A stretch of 64,000 nucleotides of DNA from Pirellulimonas nuda (GTDB lineage: Bacteria > Planctomycetota > Planctomycetia > Pirellulales > Lacipirellulaceae). Below the pieces are notes generated by a model. The model made no database searches. It was not told where the DNA came from and saw nothing but the letters and a program-made list of their open reading frames with translations. The position numbers and the translations under genes were made by a program. The stretch's first letter is position 1, and every line of letters starts with the position of its first letter. The DNA lies in NCBI RefSeq assembly GCF_007750855.1, contig NZ_CP036291.1, forward strand, positions 868,001 to 932,000, read 5' to 3'. Shown here piece after piece: positions 51,737-60,781 of the stretch.

Positions 51737-52753
51737 CTAGTCGAGTTCGCCGCCGGCGCGGGTGCTGAGGGCCCGCCAGGGGTTGGTCCCGATGTCGTCC
51801 GTCACGAACCGCACCGAGCCGTCGGCCATCCCGACGTTCACCCCGCCGGCGTGCACGCTGCGGGCGGCGCGCCAGCCGTACGGCGTGTAGCGCGTGGCGA
51901 CAGAGCCGCCGATGGCGGCGCCGACGCAGTCGAACTCGGTTGAGTTCGGGGTGCGCCAGTGGTTGTACAGCGCACAGCGGAACTCGCCGCTGGCCCAGGA
52001 AAAACCCAACGGCTCGGAAAGGTTCCACTGGGTGGTGAAGTCGCACATCCCCTGATTGAGCGTGTTGAGCACGAGCACAAACTTGTACTCCCGCTGGGGG
52101 TTGTGCGAGTCGTCGCTACGCTCGCCAAGCAGGCTCTCAGAGAACAAGGCCGTCTTGCTGAGGCCGTCGGTGATCTCTGACGGCTTGAAGTCGGAGTTTA
52201 CGCCGAACAGGCCATCGACCTTGCGCGGCGTCCCGCCGCCGGCGCCGGTGCCGGTCGAGGCGACGTAGTTCGTGGGGCCAAACGCGGGGGAGACGCGTTC
52301 TTGCCGGTCGCTGGGGCAGAGGTACTGCGGGATGACGGTGCGGACGATCGCCTCGTTCTCTTCGGTCACCCCGCCGCCGAGGTCGCGGTAGAGGGGCAGA
52401 TCGAGGTTCAGCGCGTCGTACTCGGCGCCGTTCTCCAGGTAGGGCGCCAGGTGCGCAAGGGCGCTCCAGCGGAAGAACGTCCACTCCTGGACGCCGAACC
52501 CCGGAGGGGGGGGCTTTGCGTCGGAGCCCGACGGCAGCCGCCCGGTCGCGGAGATGTGGTTGTTGGCCGCTAGGCCCAGTTGCCGCAGCCGGTTGCTGCA
52601 GTCTGCCCGGCGGGCCGACTCGCGCGTCGACTGCACCGCGGGTAGCAGCAGCGACGCCAGCACCCCGACGATGCCGATCACCACCAACAGCTCGACCAGC
52701 GTGAACGCACCGGGGGGGCGGCGGGTCGGCGGGTGGCGGAGCGGGGTGGGCAT
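51737..52753 (-). CDS. DUF1559 type II pseudopilin-like protein (H-X9-DG C-terminus)
   Basis: A 338-residue planctomycete prepilin-like protein. Its prepilin site is GAFTLVELLVVIGIVGVL with Glu at +5, followed by LLPAVQSTRESARRADCSNRL (partly quoted), the DUF1559 landmark. The end has HAGGVNVGMADGSVRF, the H-X9-DG motif. Such proteins are present in tens of copies in planctomycetes and are thought to be exported through type II/IV pilus-like machinery. It lies near a PEP-CTERM gene and a GspF-like gene on the same strand, which may share the secretion route. Confidence 0.93.
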   Translation of the reverse strand: MPTPLRHPPTRRPPGAFTLVELLVVIGIVGVLASLLLPAVQSTRESARRADCSNRLRQLGLAANNHISATGRLPSGSDAKPPPPGFGVQEWTFFRWSALAHLAPYLENGAEYDALNLDLPLYRDLGGGVTEENEAIVRTVIPQYLCPSDRQERVSPAFGPTNYVASTGTGAGGGTPRKVDGLFGVNSDFKPSEITDGLSKTALFSESLLGERSDDSHNPQREYKFVLVLNTLNQGMCDFTTQWNLSEPLGFSWASGEFRCALYNHWRTPNSTEFDCVGAAIGGSVATRYTPYGWRAARSVHAGGVNVGMADGSVRFVTDDIGTNPWRALSTRAGGELD

Positions 52754-52763
52754 CTAGCAGATT

Positions 52764-54029
52764 CTAGCAGCCCCGCCTGGTTCGGTAACCGACGCCCGCC
52801 AGGAGCGCGGCCAGCGCCAGCACCTCAGAGGCGGGCTCGGGGACGCTTGCGGCGCTTGCATCCAGGGGCGCCGGCAGGTTGTCTCGCCACACGGTGTAGT
52901 CGGCGGCGTCGATGACGCCGTCGAAGTTGCCGTCGGCGTTGCTGCCGGGGGTCACCTGCCGGCCCAGCCCGGCGGTCCACATGGCGTAGTCGCCCGCGTC
53001 GACGAGGCCGTCGCGGTTGAAGTCGCCCGGCGTGCCGGTGAGGCCGTCGACCAGCGCGATCGACGAGGGGGCGAACAGGCTGTCCGCGAGCCGCTCGATC
53101 AGCGTGCCGTCGGGGGCGTAGCGGAGCAGCGAGCCGTAGTTCTTTGCGGCGCCCTGCACGACGCTCGAGATGCCGAGGTTGACGACCAGCACGTTCCCCT
53201 CTGCGTCGCGCCGCATGTCGGAGGGGAAGTTGGAAGAAAACGAGGCGCCGATCGGCGGGTTCATGGGATCGACGTCGCTTGGGTACTCAATCTCGGCGAA
53301 GGGCCCCTGGGGGCTCCCGTCGGCGCCGAAGCGGAAGATGTAGTTCGAGAGCAGATCGGTCACCAGGAAGCTGTCGTCTGCGTTCACCAGCAGCGAGTTC
53401 GGGCCGTAGAGGTTGGTCGCGGCGCCGGGCGTGAGCACGGAGGGAGGATCGCCGCCGCCGGTATAGATCGTGTTGAGCCCGCTGCCCAGCGTGTTGCTGG
53501 TGGAAAGCAGCGCGTCGGTGCTGCTGAACCCGATGCCCCCCACGCCGGCCAGGCCGTCAACCACACGATCGACCAGGGCGCCGGTCTGCAGGTTGTAGCG
53601 GAGGATGGAGGTCCCGAACCCGTCTGCGACATACAGCAACCCATCGGGGCCAACGCGCAGCGCGGAGGGTTCGGGCCCGCGCGGCGGGTCCTCGCTCAGC
53701 CGTGGGTCGTCGGGCTCCTGCGGCAGCGTGGCGAACACGCCGCTGCCGATCGGCGCGCCGCTCGCCAGGTCGAACTGAAGGACCTGCCCGGTGTTCAGGC
53801 TGCTGACGTAGCCGACGCCGTTGTGCGTCTCGAGCCCCGAGAGCTGACCCACGGACGGGTTCACCCCCTGCGGGTTGAACGACCAGCCGGGCACCTGGGC
53901 GCCGGTCAGCTCGTCGTATCGCACCACCTGGCCCCCGGCGAAGCCGAACGCCTGCAGCGTGAGGATGTCGCCGAACGAAGCGTGGGGAGCAATCGCACAT
54001 AGTGCGGCGGTAATCAGCAGCTTCTTCAC
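52764..54029 (-). CDS. PEP-CTERM protein with beta-propeller-like domain and dockerin-like EF hands
   Basis: A 421-residue exported protein (signal MKKLLITAALCAIAPHASFG). The main part is an NHL/SMP-30-like propeller (YDELTGAQVPGWSFNPQG, ALRVGPDGLLYVADGFG, SIALVDGL). A dockerin type I-like pair of calcium loops follows (DFNRDGLVDAGDYAMW and DGNFDGVIDAADYTVW). The tail is a PEP-CTERM signal (VPEPASEVLALAALLAGVG then a basic RTRRGC). It is a surface protein sorted by exosortase. The dockerin-PEP combination is a planctomycete hallmark. Confidence 0.9.
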   Translation of the reverse strand: MKKLLITAALCAIAPHASFGDILTLQAFGFAGGQVVRYDELTGAQVPGWSFNPQGVNPSVGQLSGLETHNGVGYVSSLNTGQVLQFDLASGAPIGSGVFATLPQEPDDPRLSEDPPRGPEPSALRVGPDGLLYVADGFGTSILRYNLQTGALVDRVVDGLAGVGGIGFSSTDALLSTSNTLGSGLNTIYTGGGDPPSVLTPGAATNLYGPNSLLVNADDSFLVTDLLSNYIFRFGADGSPQGPFAEIEYPSDVDPMNPPIGASFSSNFPSDMRRDAEGNVLVVNLGISSVVQGAAKNYGSLLRYAPDGTLIERLADSLFAPSSIALVDGLTGTPGDFNRDGLVDAGDYAMWTAGLGRQVTPGSNADGNFDGVIDAADYTVWRDNLPAPLDASAASVPEPASEVLALAALLAGVGYRTRRGC

Positions 54030-54162
54030 GGGGGGGGCGCCTTGGTGAATCTTGGGAGGGGCACGGGGCAGCCCTCTACGATACGCAGCCGATGTTCAAG
54101 AGAAAAGCCTCAAAAATCGCCGCCAAGTGCGGTTCGCCCCCTCTAGGGCAGCGGTCTGCGCG

Positions 54163-55221
54163 TCACATCTTGATCGCGTCGTTCAGGATCCCCAGGTAGA
54201 ACGACGCCAGGCGGAAGATCATCACCACGATCAGCGTGGCGACTGCGCCCCACACCAAGAAGCCGCTGACCACCGTCAGCGTGTGGATGGCGCCCTCGGC
54301 TTCTTCTTGGTACTGCCGGCTGAGCCGGGCCATCGACTCGACGATCTGCCCGCTCTCCTCCGCCACGGCCAGGGAGTCGAGGAACGGGGCCGGGAAGACC
54401 CCGGCGTGGGCGAACGCGTGGTTCAGCGGCCGGCCCGCCTCGACGTCGGCGACCATCTGCGGGGCGTGCGACTTGTAGTAGTCGCTGCCCGAGGCGCGAA
54501 GCGCCAACGGCACCAGCCGCCTGAGGTCCATCTCTACGTTCAGCGTCAGGTGCAGCGCCCAGGCGATCTGCGCCAGGCAGATCTTCTCGATCGCGGGGCC
54601 GACCACCGGCACACGCATCACCCAGTGCTGCAGCGGGCGGGTCCACAGCCGGCCGGAGCGGATGGCGCTGACCACGATGCCGATGCTCACCGCGATCGCG
54701 ATCAGCCACAGCGTGTAGATGATCAGCCCCGGCACGCCGATCAGCCCCCAGCCCAGCACGTCGATCGGGCGGCCATCGGCGCCGGGGGGGATCATCCCCA
54801 GGATCAAGATCAGCAGCCCGATGATGCCGACCGCCGCGGCCAACTGCAGCAGCGGCCACGCCAGCTCTGCGCGGAACATGCGGGCCATCTTCCAGCGGTG
54901 GTCGTAGTGCTGCGACAGGCGTCGCATCACCTCGCTGAGGGTGCCGGTCTTCTCGCCGACGTCGACCATGTCGAGCATCAGCCGCGGGAACACGGCGCCG
55001 GCGTCGTGCATCGCCTCCGAGAGGGTCTCGCCGCGGGCCACTCCGTCACGCACCACGGCGAAGCGCTCCGCCACACGGCCCGAGGCGCTCTGGGCCTCGC
55101 GCTCCCAGGTGCGGCGGATATCGATGCCCGACTCGGCCGAGATCGCCAGCCGGTGGCACAGCTCCGCCAACCGCTTCGATCCGAGCGTGGGGGAGCCGAA
55201 GATCATCGTTGCCCCGGACAA
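54163..55221 (-). CDS. Type II secretion system F (GspF/PilC)-like membrane protein
   Basis: A 352-residue protein with two T2SSF domains, each four-helix and cytoplasmic (LAELCHRLAISAESGIDI...; LAQIAWALHLTLNVEMDL...), separated by membrane helices (LLQLAAAVGIIGLLILILG and GLIIYTLWLIAIAVSIG) and closed by VWGAVATLIVVMIFRLASF. The conserved FPRLMLDMVDVGEKTGTLS and FPAPFLDSLAVAEESGQIV correspond to the GE-x-G motifs. It would be the inner-membrane platform of a pseudopilus or pilus machine. The partner ATPase and secretin are not in the window. Confidence 0.9.
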   Translation of the reverse strand: MSGATMIFGSPTLGSKRLAELCHRLAISAESGIDIRRTWEREAQSASGRVAERFAVVRDGVARGETLSEAMHDAGAVFPRLMLDMVDVGEKTGTLSEVMRRLSQHYDHRWKMARMFRAELAWPLLQLAAAVGIIGLLILILGMIPPGADGRPIDVLGWGLIGVPGLIIYTLWLIAIAVSIGIVVSAIRSGRLWTRPLQHWVMRVPVVGPAIEKICLAQIAWALHLTLNVEMDLRRLVPLALRASGSDYYKSHAPQMVADVEAGRPLNHAFAHAGVFPAPFLDSLAVAEESGQIVESMARLSRQYQEEAEGAIHTLTVVSGFLVWGAVATLIVVMIFRLASFYLGILNDAIKM

Positions 55222-55259
55222 AGACCCTACTTACTCTGAGGCTCAGTGGTTAACCGTCG

Positions 55260-55562
55260 TCAGTTGTTGCTGAAGTCGAGGTTGGCGGCCACGCCGCGGC
55301 CCAGGGGGTTCTTCACGAAGCGCTTGCGGCACGCGCTGCAGAGGTCGTAGCGGGCCTGGTGGTAGACGTCGGCGCCGACGTCGGGGTCGCTGAGGTCGTC
55401 GACCCCTTCGAGGATGTCTTCGATTTCTTGCAGGTGGTCGCGTTCTTCCCCGGGGTCGGCGTCTGCGTCGAGCGACGCGTAGACCTCCAGTCTCACCACG
55501 TAGCGCACCTCGTCTTCGCAGTCGATCGCTCGGTGACACAGGTCACAGGTGAAGTGGATCAT
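55260..55562 (-). CDS. Conserved hypothetical zinc-ribbon-like protein
   Basis: A 100-residue cytoplasmic protein. The ATG at 55562 (MIHFTCDLCHRAIDCED) is chosen. Two CxxC knuckles, CDLC near the start and CSAC near the end (YDLCSACRKRFVKNPL), would bind zinc. The middle is acidic with EVYASLDADADPGEERDHL. This looks like a widespread planctomycete family without known function; it lies just upstream of the GspF-like gene on the same strand. Confidence 0.72.
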   Translation of the reverse strand: MIHFTCDLCHRAIDCEDEVRYVVRLEVYASLDADADPGEERDHLQEIEDILEGVDDLSDPDVGADVYHQARYDLCSACRKRFVKNPLGRGVAANLDFSNN

Positions 55563-55907
55563 CTCAGCGTGCCCCGGGAACATCGGATGGATAACGACGC
55601 GTGCCGTCTCGTAGGCTCCATCCTAGTGAGTCGGCGCGCTGGGGGGCAAGTCGAGGTGGGGGCGGCGCCGGTCGGAACGCCGGCCCGAACAATGGGTCGT
55701 AACGTCCACGCGCGTCTGGGCAAGAGGAGGATCGCGCTTCCGGAAGGGGCCTCGCGGCGCCCCAGAGAACCTTCTGCGCTCCCCCGGGGTCCTAGGGTAA
55801 AGAATTGAGGAAGGCGCAAGATTCGCTGGCACGAGCGAACCTTCCCGGTTAGGATCAAAGTACTGTGCCAGCCCGATAGCCAGGGGCAACCCCGCAAGCG
55901 AGGGAGC
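55563..55907. other. Divergent gene-free region upstream of the HNH gene
   Basis: The region between the zinc-ribbon-like gene (minus) and the HNH gene (plus) shows no coding potential and no member of the repeat families. A CCAGCCCGATAGCCAGGGGC stretch (about 55868) precedes the HNH start. It presumably holds both promoters. Confidence 0.4.
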
Positions 55908-56540
55908 ATGTCGACCGCGTCACCCGCAGCGCTTAACGCCAGCGTATTGGTCCTCAACCGCCAGTACCTGGCGATCCACGTTATCGACGTCCGCCGGGCG
56001 TTCGCGCTCCTGCTCCGCGAACTGGCGGAAGTGATCCACATCGAAGAGGGCCGGTTCGGCAACTACGACTTCGCTAGCTGGCGCGAGCTCAGCACGCTGG
56101 AGAGCGCCTACAAGGGCCCGCACGACGACTGGGTGCGGAGCGTGAACTTCGAGATCCGCGCCCCCCGCGTGCTGCGGCTGCTGGAGTTCGACCGCGCCCC
56201 CAAGCAGCGCGTGCGGCTCAATCGGCGCAACCTGTTTGCCCGCGACGAGAACCTGTGCCAGTACTGCGGGAAGAAGTTCGCCACCAGCGAGCTTTCGATC
56301 GACCACGTCGTGCCTAGCTGCCGCGGCGGCGAGACCACTTGGGAGAACGTGGTGTGCGCGTGCGTGCGCTGCAACGTGCGCAAGGGGGGCCGCACCCCCA
56401 CCGAGGCGAACATGAAGCTGATCAAGAAGCCGGTGCGCCCCAAGCGCAGCCCGCTGCTGTCGATCAAGCTAGCGAGCCCCAAGTACGCGAGCTGGAAGAG
56501 CTTCGTCGACGCGGCGTACTGGTCGGTCGACCTGCGGTAG
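55908..56540 (+). CDS. HNH endonuclease family protein
   Basis: A 210-residue protein with an HNH fold in its middle: LCQYCGKKFATSELSIDHVVP, quoted in part (CxxC, then the SIDHVVPxSRGG-type His), WENVVCACVRCNVRKGG with the second zinc CxxC. The N-terminal part (VLVLNRQYLAIHVIDVRRAF, EVIHIEEG) is typical of the large group of bacterial HNH proteins of unknown role found as single genes in cyanobacteria and planctomycetes. It may act in DNA repair or restriction; no partner is adjacent. Confidence 0.9.
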   Translation: MSTASPAALNASVLVLNRQYLAIHVIDVRRAFALLLRELAEVIHIEEGRFGNYDFASWRELSTLESAYKGPHDDWVRSVNFEIRAPRVLRLLEFDRAPKQRVRLNRRNLFARDENLCQYCGKKFATSELSIDHVVPSCRGGETTWENVVCACVRCNVRKGGRTPTEANMKLIKKPVRPKRSPLLSIKLASPKYASWKSFVDAAYWSVDLR

Positions 56541-56606
56541 GGCGCCCTCAAGAGCAGCAGTCGCTCAGCAGCGACTGATGCTCAGAAACTACTGGGCAGA
56601 AACTGT

Positions 56607-56686
56607 AATGACCAATGACCAAGCCTAAATGACCAAGGACACGTTGCCTGCGTCCTTTGGTCATTCAGGCTTGGTCATTGGTCATT
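56607..56686. repeat. AATGACCAATGACCAAGCC palindrome (family D)
   Basis: Left arm 56607-56640 and right arm 56652-56686 (GGCTTGGTCATTGGTCATT) are complementary over about 33 bases with one or two mismatches, with ACACGTTGCCTGC between. It lies in the convergent gap between the HNH and ferredoxin genes, where it could end both transcripts. Confidence 0.9.
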
Positions 56687-56735
56687 CACCCCCGCCCACA
56701 ATCGTGGATTCCCAAAGCGGCACGTTGAGGACCGC

Positions 56736-57029
56736 CTACTCCTCCGCGCCTTCCTTCCCGGCCAGCGGCTCCTTCTTCTCCGTGATCACCTCGCACTGAG
56801 GCGACATCTCGGCGTTCAGCGCGGTGTATTCCTTCCACTCTTCGGGGACGTTGTCCTCGTGGAAGATGGCCTCAACTGGGCACTCGGGGACGCACGCCTC
56901 GCAGTCGATGCATTCGTCGGGGTGGATGTAGAGGATCTTTTCACCCTCGTAGAAACACTCCACCGGGCAGACCACGACGCAGTCGGTGTACTTGCAACCG
57001 AAGCAGGGCTCACAAACGACGTGCGTCAT
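56736..57029 (-). CDS. Seven-iron ferredoxin (3Fe-4S/4Fe-4S, FdxA-like)
   Basis: A 97-residue ferredoxin from ATG 57029 ([17 protein letters not shown]). The cysteines follow the 7Fe pattern: CxxC, CKYTDC and CPVECF in the first half, and [16 protein letters not shown] in the second. The rest ([20 protein letters not shown]) is the typical FdxA C-terminal extension. It transfers electrons at low potential in the cytoplasm. It is the third gene of a minus-strand run after tgt. Confidence 0.93.
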   Translation of the reverse strand: MTHVVCEPCFGCKYTDCVVVCPVECFYEGEKILYIHPDECIDCEACVPECPVEAIFHEDNVPEEWKEYTALNAEMSPQCEVITEKKEPLAGKEGAEE

Positions 57030-57260
57030 CTCTGCGAAACTCCAAGAAATCAAGGGTTGTCGAAACAGCCGATCCTAGAAACGCGCCCCGCGAGTGTCAA
57101 GCGACTCTACCGATCGGGCAGAGTATGCAAGCCGCCGAGGCCCTTCAACGGGCAGGCAGCGGAACCGGGGCCGGACGGAGGGATTGGCTGGATCGACTGG
57201 ACATGAACTTCCGTATCGATCGTCTGCTCTGGCCGATCCAGTCAATTTCCTCGATTCCGA

Positions 57261-58439
57261 TCAGGTTTCTGACCGGCCCGCTGCGCGCGCCGCGGCGCCG
57301 TCGGCGAGCTGGCGGCTCCAGCCGTCGTAGAACTCCGAAAAACGCCCCGCTTCGATCGCCGTGCGCATGTCCGCCATCAGCCGCTGGTAGTAGCTGAGGT
57401 TGTGGATCGACACCAAGATCGGCCCCAGCATCTCGCCCGATTGGAACAAGTGCCGCAGGTAGCCCCGGCTGTGCCGGCAGGCGGGGCAGGGGCAGCCCGC
57501 CTCGAGCGGGCCCCGGTCCTCGGCCCAGCGGGCGTTGCGCAGCCTCACGGGGCCTTGGGCCGTGAATGCTAGCGCGTTGCGGCCGTTGCGGGTGGGCATC
57601 ACGCAGTCGAACATGTCGACCCCGCGGGCGACCGCTTCCACTAAATCCTCGGGCCGGCCCACCCCCATCAGGTACCGCGGCCTGTCCGCGGGGAGGAACG
57701 GCTCGGTCGCCTCGATGGCCCGGTACATCAGCTCCGGCGCCTCGCCGACGCTCAGCCCGCCGATGGCGTAGCCCGCGAAGCCCATCGCCGCGAGCCCCTC
57801 GGCGCTCTCGCGGCGGAGGCTCTCATCGAGGCCCCCTTGGACGATCGCGAACAGCGACTGGTCGGGGCGGTCGGCCGCCTGCTGGCAGCGGTGGGCCCAG
57901 CGGAGGCTGCGACGCATCGCTTCGGCCACCACGCCCGGCTCGCCCGGGAGCGCCACCACGTGGTCGAGCACCATCGCGACGTCGCTCCCCAGCCGCTGCT
58001 GGATCTCAACCGCCCGCTCGGGGGTGAGGTCGATCAGGGCGCCGTCCAAATGAGAGCGGAAGCGGGCGCCCCGTTCGTCGATCGTCATGCGATCGCTGAG
58101 GCTGAAGACCTGGAAGCCGCCGCTGTCGGTCAGGATAGGCCCGTCCCAGCCCATGAACCTATGGAGGCCGCCGAGCCGCTCAACGGTCTCGTCTCCGGGC
58201 CGCAACGCCAGGTGGTAGGTGTTGCCCAGCACCATGTGCGCACCGGTGGCGCGGAGCTGGTCGATGGTGACCCCCTTCACGGTGCCGAGCGTGCCGACCG
58301 GCATGAAGGCCGGGGTTTGCACGTCGCCGTGCGGGGTGCGGAGCACGCCGCGGCGGGCGGCGCCGTCGGTGTGGGCGAGCTGGAAGGTGACAGCGTGCGG
58401 CGGCGCGTTGCCGTCCGTCCCTCGCCCCTCGCCCCTCAC
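57261..58439 (-). CDS. tgt: Queuine tRNA-ribosyltransferase
   Basis: A 392-residue enzyme that exchanges guanine 34 for preQ1 in Asp/Asn/His/Tyr tRNAs. Motifs: [38 protein letters not shown] with the catalytic Asp, [33 protein letters not shown] with the nucleophilic-Asp region, and zinc site [17 protein letters not shown]. Its only usable start is GTG 58439, which lies in a GAGGGGCGAGGG repeat (family E), so the first ten residues ([10 protein letters not shown]) are repeat-derived. It begins 3 bases after the upstream stop codon. Confidence 0.94.
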   Translation of the reverse strand: MRGEGRGTDGNAPPHAVTFQLAHTDGAARRGVLRTPHGDVQTPAFMPVGTLGTVKGVTIDQLRATGAHMVLGNTYHLALRPGDETVERLGGLHRFMGWDGPILTDSGGFQVFSLSDRMTIDERGARFRSHLDGALIDLTPERAVEIQQRLGSDVAMVLDHVVALPGEPGVVAEAMRRSLRWAHRCQQAADRPDQSLFAIVQGGLDESLRRESAEGLAAMGFAGYAIGGLSVGEAPELMYRAIEATEPFLPADRPRYLMGVGRPEDLVEAVARGVDMFDCVMPTRNGRNALAFTAQGPVRLRNARWAEDRGPLEAGCPCPACRHSRGYLRHLFQSGEMLGPILVSIHNLSYYQRLMADMRTAIEAGRFSEFYDGWSRQLADGAAARAAGRSET

Positions 58440-58442
58440 CCC

Positions 58443-59771
58443 TTATTCTCCACGCAGCTTGAGGCCGTTCTGGGTGAGGCGCTCGCGGACCTCGTTCAGG
58501 CTGGTGACGCCGAAGTTCTTGCACTCCAGCAGGTCGTCGCCGGAGCGGCGGACCAGCTCGCCGATGGTCGTGAGCCCCAGGCGGACCATGCACTTGCGGG
58601 CACGGACCGAGAGGTTCAGGTCGGCGATCGGGCGGTCGAGCAGCGCCCGCTCGTCGGGCGAGAGGGCGTCCGGGTCGTAGGCGGGCTCTTCTTCGCGGCG
58701 TTGGCCGGAGAACTGGCCGAGCTCCAGGTTCTTCGACTCCAGCATCTCGCGGATCTCGACCAGCGAGGTCTCGCCGAAGTTCTTGCTGGCCAGCAGCTCC
58801 TGCTCGGTGGTCTCGGTCAGGTCGCCGAGGGTCATGATGCCCATCTTCTGCAGGCAGTTGCGGCTGCGGACGCTGAGCTCGAAGTCGGTGACCGGGATGC
58901 TGAGCACCTGCGACAGGCGGTCCTGCTTCCGGCGGGCGTCTTCGTCGTAGAACATGTCGCGCGAGGCGTCTGCGTCGCGGAAGAACAGCCGGGCCCGCGT
59001 GTGGCTGGGGTAGGCGTCTAGGATCCGCTGGTAGCAGCCGCGGGCGCGGTCGTACTGTTCGTGGTCTTCGTACAGGATGCCCAGGTTCAGCAGCGTGCCG
59101 ACGTGGGCCGGGAACTGGATGCTGGCCCGCTCGTACAGCTCACGGGCGTAGTCGTCGTTGCCGTGGCGGTCGTTGGCCAGGGCCAGGCCGAACAGGGCGC
59201 CGGCGTGGGTGTTGTTGGCGGCCACGGCCCGCTCCAAGAGGGCGATCACCTCGCCGTCCGGGGCGTCCATGGTCTGGATCGTGGCGGCCCGCTGGTAGAG
59301 GTACTCGGCGGTCTGCTCGACCGCGCCCGAGAGGCCGTCGAGCAGCTTGATCGACTCGTCTAGCTTGCCGGCCAGGCGGAGCGTCTCGGCCTTGGCCAGG
59401 GCGACGATGTCTTTGCCGATGCCGGCCCGTTCGGACTGGTCGAAGGCCTTCATCCCTTCGTCGTGCTGGTCGAGCGACAGGTAGGCCTTGCCCAGGTAGA
59501 AGTGGGTCAGGGCGCCGCCGTCCGCGTGGGTCAGCGTCTCGGCAGCTTCCGAGTAACGTCCCAGCAGGAACTGGCAGACCCCCAGGCGGGCGGCCGCGGC
59601 GGGGGACTTGCCGGTTTGGGCCTCGAGCTCGGCCACCGCTTCGCGGAGCTCGCGGTAGCGGGTGTAGTTGGCGGCGATCCCCGAGACGATCTGATCGATT
59701 TCCCGCGGGCCGAAGCCGCTGCTGGAGAGGACGATGTTCTTGATTTCTGCGGCGTCCTGAACGGGCGTCAT
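58443..59771 (-). CDS. TPR protein with two RNA-polymerase alpha C-terminal domains
   Basis: A 442-residue protein. Residues about 50-275 form TPR-like helical repeats (AAARLGVCQFLLGRYSEAAE, FYLGKAYLSLDQHDEGMKAF, LLNLGILYEDHEQYDRARGC). Two alphaCTD units follow: residues 291-352 (LSVRSRNCLQKMGIMTLGDL ... KNFGETSLVEIREML) and 378-442 (LSVRARKCMVRLGLTTIGEL ... KNFGVTSLNEVRERL). In RpoA this fold binds UP-element DNA and activators. Here a dual copy joined to TPRs suggests a protein that bridges DNA or polymerase and other proteins. It is not RpoA itself (no N-terminal dimerisation domain). Upstream of tgt. Confidence 0.9.
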   Translation of the reverse strand: MTPVQDAAEIKNIVLSSSGFGPREIDQIVSGIAANYTRYRELREAVAELEAQTGKSPAAAARLGVCQFLLGRYSEAAETLTHADGGALTHFYLGKAYLSLDQHDEGMKAFDQSERAGIGKDIVALAKAETLRLAGKLDESIKLLDGLSGAVEQTAEYLYQRAATIQTMDAPDGEVIALLERAVAANNTHAGALFGLALANDRHGNDDYARELYERASIQFPAHVGTLLNLGILYEDHEQYDRARGCYQRILDAYPSHTRARLFFRDADASRDMFYDEDARRKQDRLSQVLSIPVTDFELSVRSRNCLQKMGIMTLGDLTETTEQELLASKNFGETSLVEIREMLESKNLELGQFSGQRREEEPAYDPDALSPDERALLDRPIADLNLSVRARKCMVRLGLTTIGELVRRSGDDLLECKNFGVTSLNEVRERLTQNGLKLRGE

Positions 59772-59864
59772 AGCGTGCGGTTCCGGTAGGGCCAGGGGGG
59801 ACCTGAAGGGAGGGGGTCAACCTGAACGGGCGGGGCCGCCGCAGGTGGGGGGCCCGGATTGAAG

Positions 59865-59938
59865 AGCCAGCGGTGGGATTTGAACCCACAACCCCCGCAT
59901 TACGAATGCGGTGCTCTGCCGATTGAAGCTACGCTGGC
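59865..59938 (-). tRNA. tRNA-Thr (anticodon CGT)
   Basis: The minus strand folds as a 74-base tRNA: acceptor GCCAGCG / CGCTGGC, anticodon arm CCGCA-TTCGTAA-TGCGG giving CGT, and T-arm GTGGGTTCAAATCCCAC, with discriminator T. CCA is not encoded. It reads ACG threonine codons. The D-arm AGCTTCAATCGGCAGAGC has one base more than usual. Confidence 0.93.
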
Positions 59939-60184
59939 GGCGTATTGGTCGAATCCAAGAAGATACCGCGGCCGGCCGCGGCGGGCAAGTCGGGCGCCCC
60001 CCCGCGACCGCGGACCAAGTGCACGCCCTAGCCGACGGGTTACGCCCCTTCGGAATCCCCGTCGGCGTCCCGTCGGTATCCCTCGGCGCCCCTCCAGGGA
60101 TCCCGTCTACTCCGCTGCGGTCCGACGGGGCGGCGCCCGTCGGCTATTTTCCTTTTTCCCTGGGGGGGCCGCTTTTGCTGGGTT

Positions 60185-60667
60185 TTACGGCTTGGCGGGC
60201 TCGTCGTGCTCGACGCGTTGGTCCTCGGGGACCAGGGCCTCGAGCTTCTCGATCGCGGCGTCGATGCCGTCGCCCACTTCGTCGTAGGCCACGTCCGCGC
60301 CGTCGTGCAGCGAGCCGTCGAGCTTGCCGAAGGCCTCAAACAGGCTGTCCACGGCGCTCTTCGCAGACTCCTTCGCGTCGTCCTTGAGGTCGCCGGCCAT
60401 CTTCTGGGCGGCCGTCAGCACGCCGCCGACGTGGTGCAGGGCGTCGTGGGCGACCTCGGGGGTGCCGGCCTCGAAGGCCTTCTTCACCTCGTCTCGCAGC
60501 TCTTCGAGCTGGTGGACCGCCTCGCCCAGGGTGGTGGGCGCCGGGTGGTCTGCGTGGTCTTGCTCATCGCCAACGGCGGCCTTGGGGGGCGCGGCGGGCT
60601 GCTCGCAGCCGCTGGACAGCAGGGCGAGGGACAGCAACAGGGCCAAGGGGGTGGTGCGGAGGATCAT
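60185..60667 (-). CDS. Small coiled-coil lipoprotein
   Basis: A 160-residue lipoprotein. The ATG at 60667 gives MILRTTPLALLLSLALLSSGC with lipobox SSGC. The mature part is helical and highly charged (LGEAVHQLEELRDEVKKAFEAG, DLKDDAKESAKSAVDSLFEAF, DGADVAYDEVGDGIDAAIEKL), suggesting an extended helical bundle or coiled coil in the periplasm. No family recognised. The region 59939-60184 before the next tRNA contains a low-complexity CGGCGTCCCGTCGGTATCCC stretch and no gene. Confidence 0.7.
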   Translation of the reverse strand: MILRTTPLALLLSLALLSSGCEQPAAPPKAAVGDEQDHADHPAPTTLGEAVHQLEELRDEVKKAFEAGTPEVAHDALHHVGGVLTAAQKMAGDLKDDAKESAKSAVDSLFEAFGKLDGSLHDGADVAYDEVGDGIDAAIEKLEALVPEDQRVEHDEPAKP

Positions 60668-60781
60668 CCGTGTGCCTTGAGAAGGGTAGGGGGAGGTTTC
60701 GGGGGTGGAGGCCGTGGGCCCCACGACGCGGGGGCGACGGGGCGCCACGATTTCGGGGGCCTAACGAGCCGGGCCCACAAA

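Noticed and set aside
57183..57246. Imperfect hairpin (ATTGGCTGGATCG / CGATCCAGTCAAT) between tgt and ferredoxin genes considered as a terminator
   Set aside because: No T-run follows on the minus strand, the loop is long, and the downstream ferredoxin gene may be in the same transcript; too weak to annotate.
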